17,881 nucleotides of DNA from Prevotellaceae bacterium UBA4361 (GTDB lineage Bacteria; Bacteroidota; Bacteroidia; Bacteroidales; Bacteroidaceae). Each line of letters begins with the position of its first letter. Within the stretch, counting starts at the first letter, position 1. The position numbers and the translations under genes are program-made. Shown piece by piece: positions 5,919 to 12,378 of the stretch. Below the pieces are notes generated by a model. That model was not told the origin of the DNA. It saw nothing but the letters and a program-made list of their open reading frames with translations, and searched no databases. The stretch is from NCBI GenBank assembly GCA_002393575.1, contig DGSN01000023.1, forward strand, positions 1-17,881, in the 5' to 3' direction.

Positions 5919-6886
5919 AGCCTGTAAGTCCCGAATTGCGCCAGTCTGCTTGCCATTATTCGGTCTAATTCCTCCTTGACGATGAGGTTCTGCACTCCGA
6001 CTTTCACCTTCGTGAGGTTGTTTGTCTTGACGATAACGCAGATGTTGCTCTTGGTCATGCCGTACTTCCTGGCAGCTTCGGCAGTAGTGTAATAGTCATC
6101 ACTCGCCTTCAGGTCTGGACGGAAGATGTCGTCAAGATGTTTCTTTGAGTAATAGGTCTTGCCATATTCTCGCTTGGTGGGAATATGGCGGCGATATGCT
6201 TGGGTGCGCAGGGATTCTTTGGTCGTGGAATAGAGGGATTCTGCCTCATCCGTTGTGAGCCATTCTGTCAGGGCTTCAATCTCGGCAGTAACTCCGAAGA
6301 GCGCATCCATGTGCCTTCGGCTATAATAGTTTTTGCCTGCAATCTTGCAAATAGGTATGTTGTTTCTCTTGGCTGAAACATAGAGCCAAGACTTCTTAAC
6401 CTTGTAGGTTGCCATAACGTCCTCGCCAGAGATGTATTCAAGTGCTTCAATGTCTTGAAAAGAGTTCTCTTTCCTCGTTGACTTACTTGAATCATGTTCC
6501 TTCTTCAACGAAAGGGAAGAAGGATTCTTAGGTTTGGATGTTGGCAAGACACGATGATAAGGATTTCCTGCAAGCATCTTTTCAATGTCTGCCTTGCGAA
6601 CGAATGCCATACGGCTGCTGATTCGTGATGCTGGAAGTTTACCCTCGTTTACCAACTTGTAAACGTACTGACGGGAGCATCCCATGAGGATGGCAGCCTT
6701 GGAGAATGTGAGATACTCCTGGCTGGCGATGTCTATAACAGGCTGGACAGCCTTCAAAAAGTCCTGTTGTCTCTTCTTGCGCTGAGCCTTTGCTGCCTCC
6801 GCACAATGTTCTGAGCAATACCTCTGCGAACCGCTGTTACAAGTGAACTCCTTTCCGCAGAAGGCGCATTTTCTTGTCTTTCTCAT
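5912..6886 (-). CDS. Zinc-finger protein with four tandem helix-turn-helix units
   Basis: 324 residues from an ATG at 6886. The N-terminus carries four cysteines (Cys7, Cys10, Cys24, Cys28; CAFCGKEF and RYCSEHC), a short zinc-binding finger. Four excisionase/MerR-like HTH units follow at about 59-105 (LTFSKAAILMGCSRQYVYKL), 152-200 (YISGEDVMATYKVKKSWLYV), 209-257 (LTTDEAESLYSTTKESLRT) and 266-313 (YYTTAEAARKYGMTKSNI), each ending in a wing strand with a KxYYxxxH- or V-rich signature. Proteins of this kind sit next to integrases in Bacteroidales elements. A role in excision, targeting or repression is plausible but not proven. It is the first gene of the element from this end, has its own promoter (7135-7166), and its leader carries two 10-bp-phased repeat arrays that could be its binding sites. 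Confidence 0.88.
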   Translation of the reverse strand: MRKTRKCAFCGKEFTCNSGSQRYCSEHCAEAAKAQRKKRQQDFLKAVQPVIDIASQEYLTFSKAAILMGCSRQYVYKLVNEGKLPASRISSRMAFVRKADIEKMLAGNPYHRVLPTSKPKNPSSLSLKKEHDSSKSTRKENSFQDIEALEYISGEDVMATYKVKKSWLYVSAKRNNIPICKIAGKNYYSRRHMDALFGVTAEIEALTEWLTTDEAESLYSTTKESLRTQAYRRHIPTKREYGKTYYSKKHLDDIFRPDLKASDDYYTTAEAARKYGMTKSNICVIVKTNNLTKVKVGVQNLIVKEELDRIMASRLAQFGTYRLQ

Positions 6887-6949
6887 TTGACTCCTTTTTA
6901 TGTGGTTTTACAATCAATTTCGTGCAAACCGCCACGGAGTGAACTTTCG

Positions 6950-6991
6950 TCAATCATTGACAATCCTTGTCAACTCATTCCACGATGTCAC
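6950..6991. repeat. 10-bp-phased repeat array A in the leader of the four-HTH gene
   Basis: Units TCAATCATTG (6950), ACAATCCTTG (6960) and TCAACTCATT (6970) follow each other at 10-bp steps, then weaker TCCAC (6979) and TCACG (6988) at 9-bp steps. The segment TTGACAA-TCC-TTGTCAA (6957-6973) is also a perfect inverted repeat. Confidence 0.6.
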
Positions 6992-7040
6992 GTTCTTCAA
7001 ATGAGGTCACTTCCTTGCTCTTTTCCCTCTCGTTCCTCAG

Positions 7041-7084
7041 TCAACCGTTGTCCACTCTTGTCAATCGTTGTCAACCCTGTCCAC
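7041..7084. repeat. 10-bp-phased repeat array B in the leader of the four-HTH gene
   Basis: TCAACCGTTG (7041), TCCACTCTTG (7051), TCAATCGTTG (7061) and TCAACCCTG (7071) run head to tail at exactly 10 bp. A last TCCAC (7080) follows at 9 bp. It is the clearer of two related arrays, 91 bp from array A. The 372-bp gap 6887-7258 holds no gene besides these arrays and the promoter. Confidence 0.75.
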
Positions 7085-7134
7085 GAGATGGCAAAATAAA
7101 AGCCCTCAAAATTCTCCGCGGTAGAAATGCGTTG

Positions 7135-7166
7135 CAAAGGTAAGCGGATTTTTGAGAACCACCAAA
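7135..7166 (-). promoter_or_regulatory. Promoter of the four-HTH gene
   Basis: Minus-strand TTTG (7163-7166), 20 bp, then TACCTTTG (7135-7142) is a full match to the Bacteroidetes -33/-7 consensus. Transcription would start near 7128, leaving a leader of about 240 nt that contains both phased arrays. Confidence 0.75.
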
Positions 7167-7247
7167 AAGCAAGTCCGAAGTGTTAAAATCTAAAAGTAGT
7201 TGATATACAGAGTTTTACATCTATGTGTTTTTCATTGTTTATAGTTG

Positions 7248-7263
7248 TTTAGAGGTCTCTAAA
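7248..7263. other. Inverted repeat at the apparent element/chromosome junction (attachment-site candidate)
   Basis: TTTAGAG-GT-CTCTAAA has perfect 7-bp arms with a 2-bp centre. It covers the stop codon (7259-7261) of the BspA-like fragment, just where the leucine-rich repeat breaks off. Tyrosine recombinase core sites have inverted arms around a short overlap region, so this may be the crossover site. The other end of the element is outside the window. Confidence 0.35.
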
Positions 7264-7657
7264 TACAGTTTTCAAACGCATAGGCTTCAATTGTAGTCAC
7301 GCTATTGGGAATGGTAATGGATGTTAACCCACACAAGCTGAAAGCATGAGATCCAATATATGTCACGCTATTTGGAATATTAATGGAAGTCAAGCCACTA
7401 CAATCATAGAATGCCTCGTCTCCAATGCTGGTCACGCTATAGTTTGTGCCATTATAGGTTATGCTTGGGGGAATGGTCACAGACCCCGTGTAAGTTGATT
7501 GATTTGAGGAATAGTTGTAATACGTCACACTGGCTGTCTTGTCTGTCTTGTTAAGATTGTAATAAATTCCATCCACGTTGCAATCGAAGGCAGATACATT
7601 GATGCTGAAAAGCGTAAGGATGCCTAAGAATAGACATTTAAGATAAATATGTTTCAT
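7259..7657 (-). pseudogene. BspA-like leucine-rich-repeat protein, apparently truncated at its 3' end
   Basis: 132 residues from an ATG at 7657. A GTG-initiated extension to 7744 is possible but lacks a signal-peptide start, while MKHIYLKCLFLGILTLFSI is a clear signal peptide (cleavage near residue 22). A short beta-rich region follows, then BspA/TpLRR-type (LRR_5) repeats such as LTSINIPNSVTYIGSHAF and LTSITIPNSVTTIEAYAF with a period of about 23 residues. Reading stops after AFENC, in mid-repeat, where family members usually continue with several more repeats and a C-terminal domain. The simplest reading is that integration of the neighbouring element cut the gene; a naturally short protein is the alternative. 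Full-length relatives are surface or secreted proteins. A 45-codon ORF overlaps its start. Confidence 0.7.
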
Positions 7658-7791
7658 GTTTTTTGAAAAAATAAAGGCGGAACTGCTCTGAAGCTTTTCC
7701 GTCCTGAAGGCAACCGCCAAGTAGCCATGTCTATAGAAAAGCACGAACAGTTCACGCCCAATGGACGTGAACCTTCATCGCTTGTTCTCAT
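7654..7791 (-). CDS. Putative 45-codon leader ORF overlapping the bspA-like start
   Basis: ATG at 7791 and stop TGA at 7656-7654, which overlaps the downstream ATG as ATGA. The product (MRTSDEGSRPLGVNCSCF..., ending PPLFFQKT) has no recognised domain and no membrane segment. The exact overlap suggests translational coupling. The start codon sits at the edge of a 9-bp inverted repeat (7781-7789 against 7822-7830) that could hide it. I cannot show that it is translated; it may simply be a frame within a structured leader. Confidence 0.4.
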   Translation of the reverse strand: MRTSDEGSRPLGVNCSCFSIDMATWRLPSGRKSFRAVPPLFFQKT

Positions 7792-7842
7792 AGACGAATA
7801 TTGGCGGTATTTTGTCGGGACGAGAACAAGGACTAAAAGTCC
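7713..7842 (-). promoter_or_regulatory. Structured 5' leader with pseudoknot-capable inverted repeats
   Basis: In the minus-strand transcript the order is: hairpin AGTCC/GGACT (7830-7842), B1 CTTGTTCTC (7822-7830), A1 ACCGCCAA (7801-7808 complement), the leader-ORF ATG, B2 GAGAACAAG (7781-7789), hairpin C CGTGAAC/GTTCACG (7750-7772), then A2 TTGGCGGT (7713-7720 complement). The B1/B2 and A1/A2 pairings interleave, so they form a pseudoknot or exclude each other. All arms are perfect (9, 8 and 7 bp). Confidence 0.5.
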
Positions 7843-8009
7843 AAGTATTTATATTATATGTTGAGCAGAAACGCCGAGTGAATAATTGTAGTTATTTGTC
7901 TCTTTGAGCAGGGAAAGTTCCTCTACTTTGCGTTTCTTAAATGAAGTTGACTATCTGTTTCTTAAAATAATAATTAATGGGTTAGACATGTTATTTTGAA
8001 TTCACATGG

Positions 8010-8041
8010 CAAAAGTAGCGATAATTTTCAATAACAACAAA
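8010..8041 (-). promoter_or_regulatory. Promoter of the bspA-like transcript
   Basis: Minus-strand TTTG (8038-8041), 20 bp, then TACTTTTG (8010-8017) is a full consensus match. The start would be near 8003, giving a leader of about 210 nt to the short ORF and about 345 nt to bspA. The stretch 7843-8009 shows nothing else. Confidence 0.65.
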
Positions 8042-8173
8042 AAAGAGTCAACAAATTATCACAAATGAACACGAAGAAGAAAAGGGAATTAAGAACAAGG
8101 GGAGTAAGAGGGGGCTTTTGATGCAGTTCTTTTGGGGATTGCCTAAAGCACTACTTTGGTTGTACTGAAAAAG

Positions 8174-8249
8174 TGAGCCCTCGTTGTGATTCAAGCGAGG
8201 GCTCGCTTGAGCAACGACGAGGGCTCGTTTGAACGATAACGAGCCCTCG
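8174..8249. repeat. Array of four near-palindromic CGAGGGCTCG units at 22-bp period
   Basis: The 10-mer starts at 8174 (TGAGCCCTCG), 8196 (CGAGGGCTCG), 8218 (CGAGGGCTCG) and 8240 (CGAGCCCTCG), i.e. orientation - + + -, separated by exactly 12 bp each. The spacers are themselves related (CTTGAGCAACGA, TTTGAACGATAA, and the complement of the first, CTTGAATCACAA). It is intergenic, between the bspA-like promoter and the transporter terminator. It resembles REP-type or other dispersed palindromic elements; copy number elsewhere is unknown. Confidence 0.75.
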
Positions 8250-8343
8250 GGCATTTAGTTGAACCTTTAACTTGTCGCAAGCCAATCGAAAGCATGATTT
8301 GTGCAATACTCATACGCGTTTCAGACAATTCCCAATGTTATGG

Positions 8344-8386
8344 CACGAAAAAGGCTTCAGCACACTGCGCTGAAGCCTTTTTCGTG
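8344..8386. terminator. Strong, probably bidirectional terminator after the transporter pair
   Basis: Perfect 18-bp arms CACGAAAAAGGCTTCAGC / GCTGAAGCCTTTTTCGTG with a 7-nt loop. A GC-rich core is flanked by an A-run and a T-run, so it works as an intrinsic terminator in both directions. It lies 22 bp past the stop of the minus-strand transporter gene. Confidence 0.88.
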
Positions 8387-8408
8387 ATGGGTATGTTGAG
8401 GGTGGTGA

Positions 8409-9785
8409 TTACAGCAAGCTGACAATTCCCAATTGATTCACGATGATGGCGATGATGGCGAGAGGGACGATGTAGCGGAGCAGGAAGATGAGTGCCTTGA
8501 AGTATGGCGCACTGCTGAGACCGTAATTCGTGATTTCATCGCGGAAAATCTGCTTGTCGAGATACCAACCTGCAAAGAGACTGATGAACATGCCGCCGAT
8601 TGGCAGGAAGATGTTGGAGGATGTCCAGTCGAAGAGGTCGAAGATGGTCATGTCGAAGAGGCGCACATCGTTGAGTACACCGAAGGAGAGCGAGCAAATG
8701 CAACCTAAGAGGATGCAGACAATGGTCTCGGTGATGGCAGCACGTTTTCTGGTCCATTTGAATTCTTCCGACATGTAGGAAGTCACTACTTCGTGCAGCG
8801 AAATCATGCTGGTGAGGGCTGCCAGGATGACTAACAGGTAGAACATGACGGAGAAGATGTAGCCTAAGATTGGAAGACTGGAAAACGCCTGCTGGAACAC
8901 GTTTGGCAAGGTGATGAAGAGGAGTGAGGCACCCACGTCTTCTGGTGCCAAATGATAGCCTGCTGTCGATGCGGCTGGGAAGATGATGAATCCTGCCATG
9001 AGCGCAATCATCGTGTCGATGGATGCCACTTGCAGGGCGGTCTTGCCAAGACTGGTTTTCTTGTCGAAGTAGGAAGCGTAGGTGCAGAGGCATCCCATGC
9101 CTAAAGAGAGGGAATAGAAGGCTTGTCCCATAGCGGAAAGGACTGTCTTTCCCGTTATCTTCGAGAAGTCGGGCTTCAGCATAAACTCGATGCCTTCCTT
9201 GGCTCCAGGCGAGGTGACTGCGCACACGACGAGCAGCACCACCAGTCCAAACAGAAGGGGCATGAGGATTTTTGACCATCGCTCAATGCCTTTCGTCACG
9301 CCTTTCACAATCACGAAATGGGTCATCACCACAAAGGCGATGAGCCAGATGATAGGCATCCACGGATTGGCGGCAAACTCGTTGAAAATCTTTGGGAAGT
9401 CGTTGGCGGTCTTGCCTGCAAACTGGTTGGTGATGGCAAGCATGGCGTATTCGATGGTCCATCCTGCCACGACGCAATAATAGCACATGATGAAGAATGC
9501 CGAGAACACGCCGAGTCGTCCCACCCATTTCCACTGTGTGTTTGGTGCCAGTTTCTGATAGGCACGGGCTGTGTTGGCTTGCGTGTGCCGTCCTATCATG
9601 AATTCGCTCAGCATCACGGGCAGGCCGATGAGGAGGATGCACAGTATATAGACAATGATGAAGGCTGCTCCACCATTGCGTCCCGTTTCGATGGGGAAGC
9701 GCCAGATGTTGCCCAATCCAACGGCAGAACCCGCAGCGGCTAACACTGCGCCTAATTTGCTTCCGAAGTTTTCTCTGTTTGTCAT
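8409..9785 (-). CDS. Sodium-dependent transporter, neurotransmitter:sodium symporter (NSS/SNF) family, copy 1
   Basis: 458 residues from an ATG at 9785. NSS proteins are inner-membrane, Na+-coupled carriers; bacterial members (LeuT, MhsT, Tyt1) carry amino acids. Visible signatures are the TM1 motif SAVGLGNIWRFP with the conserved Asn of the Na1 site, NGGAAF in TM2, the unwound TM6 segment FYSLSLGMG, and AALTSMIS in TM8 with the Thr-Ser pair used by the Na2 site. The length of about 458 fits the 11-TM bacterial group better than the 12-TM, roughly 510-residue LeuT. It is 18 bp downstream of a close paralogue of identical length, in one operon ending at a strong terminator. The substrate cannot be read from the sequence; amino acids are likely. 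Confidence 0.95.
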   Translation of the reverse strand: MTNRENFGSKLGAVLAAAGSAVGLGNIWRFPIETGRNGGAAFIIVYILCILLIGLPVMLSEFMIGRHTQANTARAYQKLAPNTQWKWVGRLGVFSAFFIMCYYCVVAGWTIEYAMLAITNQFAGKTANDFPKIFNEFAANPWMPIIWLIAFVVMTHFVIVKGVTKGIERWSKILMPLLFGLVVLLVVCAVTSPGAKEGIEFMLKPDFSKITGKTVLSAMGQAFYSLSLGMGCLCTYASYFDKKTSLGKTALQVASIDTMIALMAGFIIFPAASTAGYHLAPEDVGASLLFITLPNVFQQAFSSLPILGYIFSVMFYLLVILAALTSMISLHEVVTSYMSEEFKWTRKRAAITETIVCILLGCICSLSFGVLNDVRLFDMTIFDLFDWTSSNIFLPIGGMFISLFAGWYLDKQIFRDEITNYGLSSAPYFKALIFLLRYIVPLAIIAIIVNQLGIVSLL

Positions 9786-9803
9786 TATGTTCTTAATTTC
9801 ATT

Positions 9804-11180
9804 TCATGCGAAGTTGAACACTCCGAATTGGTTCAGGAATATCAAGAAGATGGCAAGAGGTGTGATGTAGCGAAGGGTGAAAACCAGTCCGCGCACGTAA
9901 GGAGCTCCGTGCTTGCCATAGTTGGTGAGTTCATCGCGGAACACTTTCTTGTCGAGATACCAGCCTGTGAAGATGGAGATGAACATGCCGCCAAGAGGCA
10001 TACAGAAGTTCGACACCGTCCAGTCGAAGAGGTCGAAGATGGTCATGCCGAAGATGTGAACATTGCCTAATGTGCCGAACGACAGGGCACACAGCGTGCC
10101 TAAGATGATGGCAATGCCCGTTTCAAACACGGCTCCTTTCTTGCGAGGCAGGTTGAATTCCTCCGTCATGTACGATGTCACGATTTCGTGCATGGAGATG
10201 GTGCTGGTGAGGGCTGCTAAGATGAGCAGGATGTAGAACATTACCGAGAAGATGTAAGCCACCCACGGCAGTCCGTGAAATGCCATCTGGAACACGTTTG
10301 GCAGCGTGATGAAGATGAGTGAAGGCCCGATGTCGTTGGGCTGGAGATGGTAGCCGCTGGCTGCCGCAGCAGGGAAAATGATGAATCCAGCCATGAGCGC
10401 AATCAGCGTGTCGATGGTACACACCTCTATTGCCGTCTTGCTGATGCTGGTTTGTGGCTCAAAGTAAGAAGCGTAGGTGCAAAGGCAACCCAGTCCGAGT
10501 GAGAGTGAGAAGAATGCCTGCCCCATCGCGTTGAGAACCACCTTGCCATCCACTTTCGAGAAGTCGGGCTTCAGCAGGAAGTTCAGTCCTTCGCTTGCAT
10601 TGGGGAGCAATGCGGAACAAACCACCAGAATGGTGATGATGCCCAACAACACGGGCATCAGCACATTGCTCCATCGCTCAATGCCCTTCGTCACACCCTT
10701 CACGATGATGTAGTGCGTGAGCAGGATGAACACGATGAGCCAGAGGGTAGGGCGCACGGGGTCGGTGGAGAATTCTGCAAAGATTTTGCCGAATTCATCG
10801 GGAGTTTTTCCTAAAAAACTATTGCTGAGGGCAAGCCATGCGTATTCAATCGTCCATCCCGCCACGACGGAATAGTAGCTGAAAATCAACACTCCGGCAA
10901 ACACGCCCAATCGTCCCACCCATTTCCACTGAGTGCCAGGTGCCAACTTCTGGTATGCGCCAGCTGTGTTGGAGCGTGTGTGCTTGCCAATCACAAATTC
11001 GCTCATCATCACGGGTATGCCAATCAGGAGAATGCAAGCAATGTAGATGATGATGAAGGCAGCACCTCCGTTGCGTCCCGTTTCGATGGGGAAGCGCCAG
11101 ATGTTGCCAAGTCCAACAGCTGAACCTGCTGTGGCAAATACGGCACCTATTTTACTTCCGAAATTTTCTCGTTTGCTCAT
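9804..11180 (-). CDS. Sodium-dependent transporter, NSS/SNF family, copy 2
   Basis: 458 residues from an ATG at 11180 (MSKRENFGSKIGAVFATAGS). It shares all the family signatures of its neighbour: GLGNIWRFP and NGGAAF near the N-terminus, FFSLSLGLG in the unwound TM6, AALTSTIS in TM8, and the same KGVTKGIERWS loop. The two align end to end without obvious gaps and look well over half identical, which points to a tandem duplication. Differences cluster in extramembrane loops (for example LLPNASEGLNF here against TSPGAKEGIEF) and in the C-terminal helix, so substrate range may differ. It is first in a two-gene operon, with a short leader after a promoter at 11200-11207 shared divergently with the VanZ-like gene. 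Confidence 0.95.
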   Translation of the reverse strand: MSKRENFGSKIGAVFATAGSAVGLGNIWRFPIETGRNGGAAFIIIYIACILLIGIPVMMSEFVIGKHTRSNTAGAYQKLAPGTQWKWVGRLGVFAGVLIFSYYSVVAGWTIEYAWLALSNSFLGKTPDEFGKIFAEFSTDPVRPTLWLIVFILLTHYIIVKGVTKGIERWSNVLMPVLLGIITILVVCSALLPNASEGLNFLLKPDFSKVDGKVVLNAMGQAFFSLSLGLGCLCTYASYFEPQTSISKTAIEVCTIDTLIALMAGFIIFPAAAASGYHLQPNDIGPSLIFITLPNVFQMAFHGLPWVAYIFSVMFYILLILAALTSTISMHEIVTSYMTEEFNLPRKKGAVFETGIAIILGTLCALSFGTLGNVHIFGMTIFDLFDWTVSNFCMPLGGMFISIFTGWYLDKKVFRDELTNYGKHGAPYVRGLVFTLRYITPLAIFLIFLNQFGVFNFA

Positions 11181-11199
11181 TTATTCTCTGTTTGCGATG

Positions 11200-11207
11200 C
11201 AAAATTA
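11200..11207 (-). promoter_or_regulatory. Promoter -7 element for the transporter operon
   Basis: Minus-strand TAATTTTG followed by CATCGC, a perfect TAnnTTTG, 19 bp from the ATG at 11180. The leader would be very short (about 12 nt). The -33 element is not convincing. Confidence 0.5.
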
Positions 11208-11219
11208 AAACATTTTCCT

Positions 11220-11227
11220 TAAATTTG
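11220..11227 (+). promoter_or_regulatory. Promoter -7 element for the VanZ-like gene
   Basis: TAAATTTG followed by CAGAAT, 27 bp before the ATG at 11255. It is divergent from and only 12 bp away from the transporter -7 element, so the two promoters overlap. A TTTG lies 25 bp upstream, slightly farther than usual. Confidence 0.5.
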
Positions 11228-11254
11228 CAGAATAATTGTAAGCAAATCACACTG

Positions 11255-11653
11255 ATGGAGAGTATTAAGCGTTATTTTTGGTCAATTCTTATCACTGCAA
11301 TTGTCATTATCATTTCTATTATACCTATTCCCGAGGTGCCTCAGTTGGAAGGTGTACCCCTCATGGACAAATGGGTGCATTTTCTCATGTACGGAGTTGT
11401 TGCTTGTTGTGTTTGTTATGATTATTACAGAAATAGAAAGGATAAGAAGATAACGGGAAAAAGTGTTTTTTGGACTTTGGCTTACCCTATTTTGTTGGGT
11501 GGCTTGCTTGAACTTTGGCAGAAGTATCTCACCACTTGTCGTTCGGGTGAGTGGCTGGACTTTTTTGCCGATTCCATCGGAACTTTTTTGGCTTTCCCGA
11601 TAGGTTTCTTCGTTCTTCGACACTTTGCAAAGAAGGTCAATTTTCCCAAGTGA
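11255..11653 (+). CDS. VanZ-like family membrane protein
   Basis: 132 residues. The ATG at 11255 (MESIKRYFWSILITAIVIII) is preferred over an in-frame TTG at 11192, because the -7 promoter element lies between them. Four predicted membrane segments: about 7-24, 40-55, 72-90 and 103-122. The VanZ pattern is present: MDKWVHFLMYGVV (Asp-Lys...His in the second segment), GLLELWQKY with a buried Glu, and GEWLDFFADSIGTFLAF. Family members are small integral membrane proteins. One gives teicoplanin resistance in enterococci, but most are of unknown function, and nothing here suggests a glycopeptide-resistance cluster. It is a single-gene unit, divergent from the transporters and convergent with the CYTH gene. 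Confidence 0.85.
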   Translation: MESIKRYFWSILITAIVIIISIIPIPEVPQLEGVPLMDKWVHFLMYGVVACCVCYDYYRNRKDKKITGKSVFWTLAYPILLGGLLELWQKYLTTCRSGEWLDFFADSIGTFLAFPIGFFVLRHFAKKVNFPK

Positions 11654-11663
11654 AATCATAAAA

Positions 11664-11705
11664 AGCAGGGCAGGAATCAAGTGCGTAATTGATTCCTGCC
11701 CTGCT
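11664..11705. terminator. Terminator between convergent VanZ-like and CYTH genes
   Basis: Perfect 17-bp arms AGCAGGGCAGGAATCAA / TTGATTCCTGCCCTGCT around an 8-nt loop. A T-run follows on the minus strand (A-run at 11660-11664), so it suits the CYTH gene best. The plus side has no U-tract, but the stem may still stop VanZ transcripts. Confidence 0.85.
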
Positions 11706-11721
11706 TAGATGTAACGTGTGC

Positions 11722-12222
11722 TTACTTGTTCAACTCTTCCTCTTCGAAATGCTTTCCCCACAGCACGTAAGGGTAGCGCATGAGGTGGGAGTTGTAGAAA
11801 CGCTTGTCGCCCGTCACTTCCTTGCCTAAGAAGTCGGGCTTGATGTACTCTTCGTCGATGCTGTTCAGCTCAATTTCTGCCATCACCAATCCTTCGTTGT
11901 CGCCAAGAAACTCATCTACTTCGATGGTGTGCTTGCCGTCGTGAATGAGCCAACGCCACTTGTCGATTCTTCCTGGTCGGCACAGGTTGAGCAACTGTCT
12001 GCCATCTTCCATCGACACTTCCGTTTCGAATTCATAACGAGCCAGTCCTTCCTTGCCCGATGGTCCCTTGATGGTGAGGTAAGCCTTGTCGTCGCGGATT
12101 CTGATGCGCACGGTCTTGCCGGGAGCTGTTTCGAAATAGCCCTGCTCAATGTGGCTATGAGCGTATGCCTTGCTCTTGTATTCACCCACAACGATGAATT
12201 TGCGTTCTATTTCAATGTTCAT
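11722..12222 (-). CDS. CYTH-domain protein (triphosphate-binding tunnel fold)
   Basis: 166 residues from an ATG at 12222. The N-terminal signature ExExK is present as EIERKF (Glu4, Glu6, Lys8). It is followed by alternating charged strands such as VRIRIRDDKAYLTIKG, ARYEFETEV and HTIEVDEFLGDNEGLVMAEIEL, which line the tunnel in this fold. CYTH proteins bind triphosphates with divalent metal. Bacterial single-domain members are usually inorganic tripolyphosphatases, and some are class IV adenylate cyclases. The protein is cytosolic, with no signal peptide. Length is normal for a stand-alone CYTH domain. It is transcribed alone and ends at the strong terminator shared with the VanZ-like gene. 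The fold is clear; the exact reaction is uncertain, with tripolyphosphatase more likely. Confidence 0.92.
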   Translation of the reverse strand: MNIEIERKFIVVGEYKSKAYAHSHIEQGYFETAPGKTVRIRIRDDKAYLTIKGPSGKEGLARYEFETEVSMEDGRQLLNLCRPGRIDKWRWLIHDGKHTIEVDEFLGDNEGLVMAEIELNSIDEEYIKPDFLGKEVTGDKRFYNSHLMRYPYVLWGKHFEEEELNK

Positions 12223-12338
12223 ATTACTGTGTTTTTAGGTTTAAGGACTAAGGTATATCTCCTAAAGAAATCGGCAAAATTGGAAAAATTATTAAAATTT
12301 AGTACATTTAGTCTATTTTTTTAGGAGACTTTTTACGC

Positions 12339-12359
12339 TTTTGACTTTTGACCTTTGAC
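12339..12359. repeat. Three tandem 7-bp repeats TTTTGAC
   Basis: TTTTGAC TTTTGAC CTTTGAC runs head to tail in the 156-bp gap between prfB and the CYTH gene, just past the prfB stop. It is a short simple repeat with no evident function; the minus strand has no hairpin terminator for prfB here. Confidence 0.7.
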
Positions 12360-12378
12360 ATTCTATAATAATTAGGTG

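Noticed and set aside
7655..7744. N-terminal extension of the bspA-like gene from a GTG at 7744
   Set aside because: It would bury the signal peptide 29 residues in; the ATG at 7657 gives a clean signal sequence and overlaps the leader ORF stop.
8174..8249. Possible CRISPR array
   Set aside because: The repeated unit is only 10 bp, the spacers are 12 bp and similar to each other, orientation alternates, and no cas genes are present.
8048..8254. 68-residue minus-strand reading frame with a hydrophobic end
   Set aside because: Its first half is simply the translated 22-bp palindrome array and it overlaps the promoter side of the bspA leader; no start context or homology is visible.
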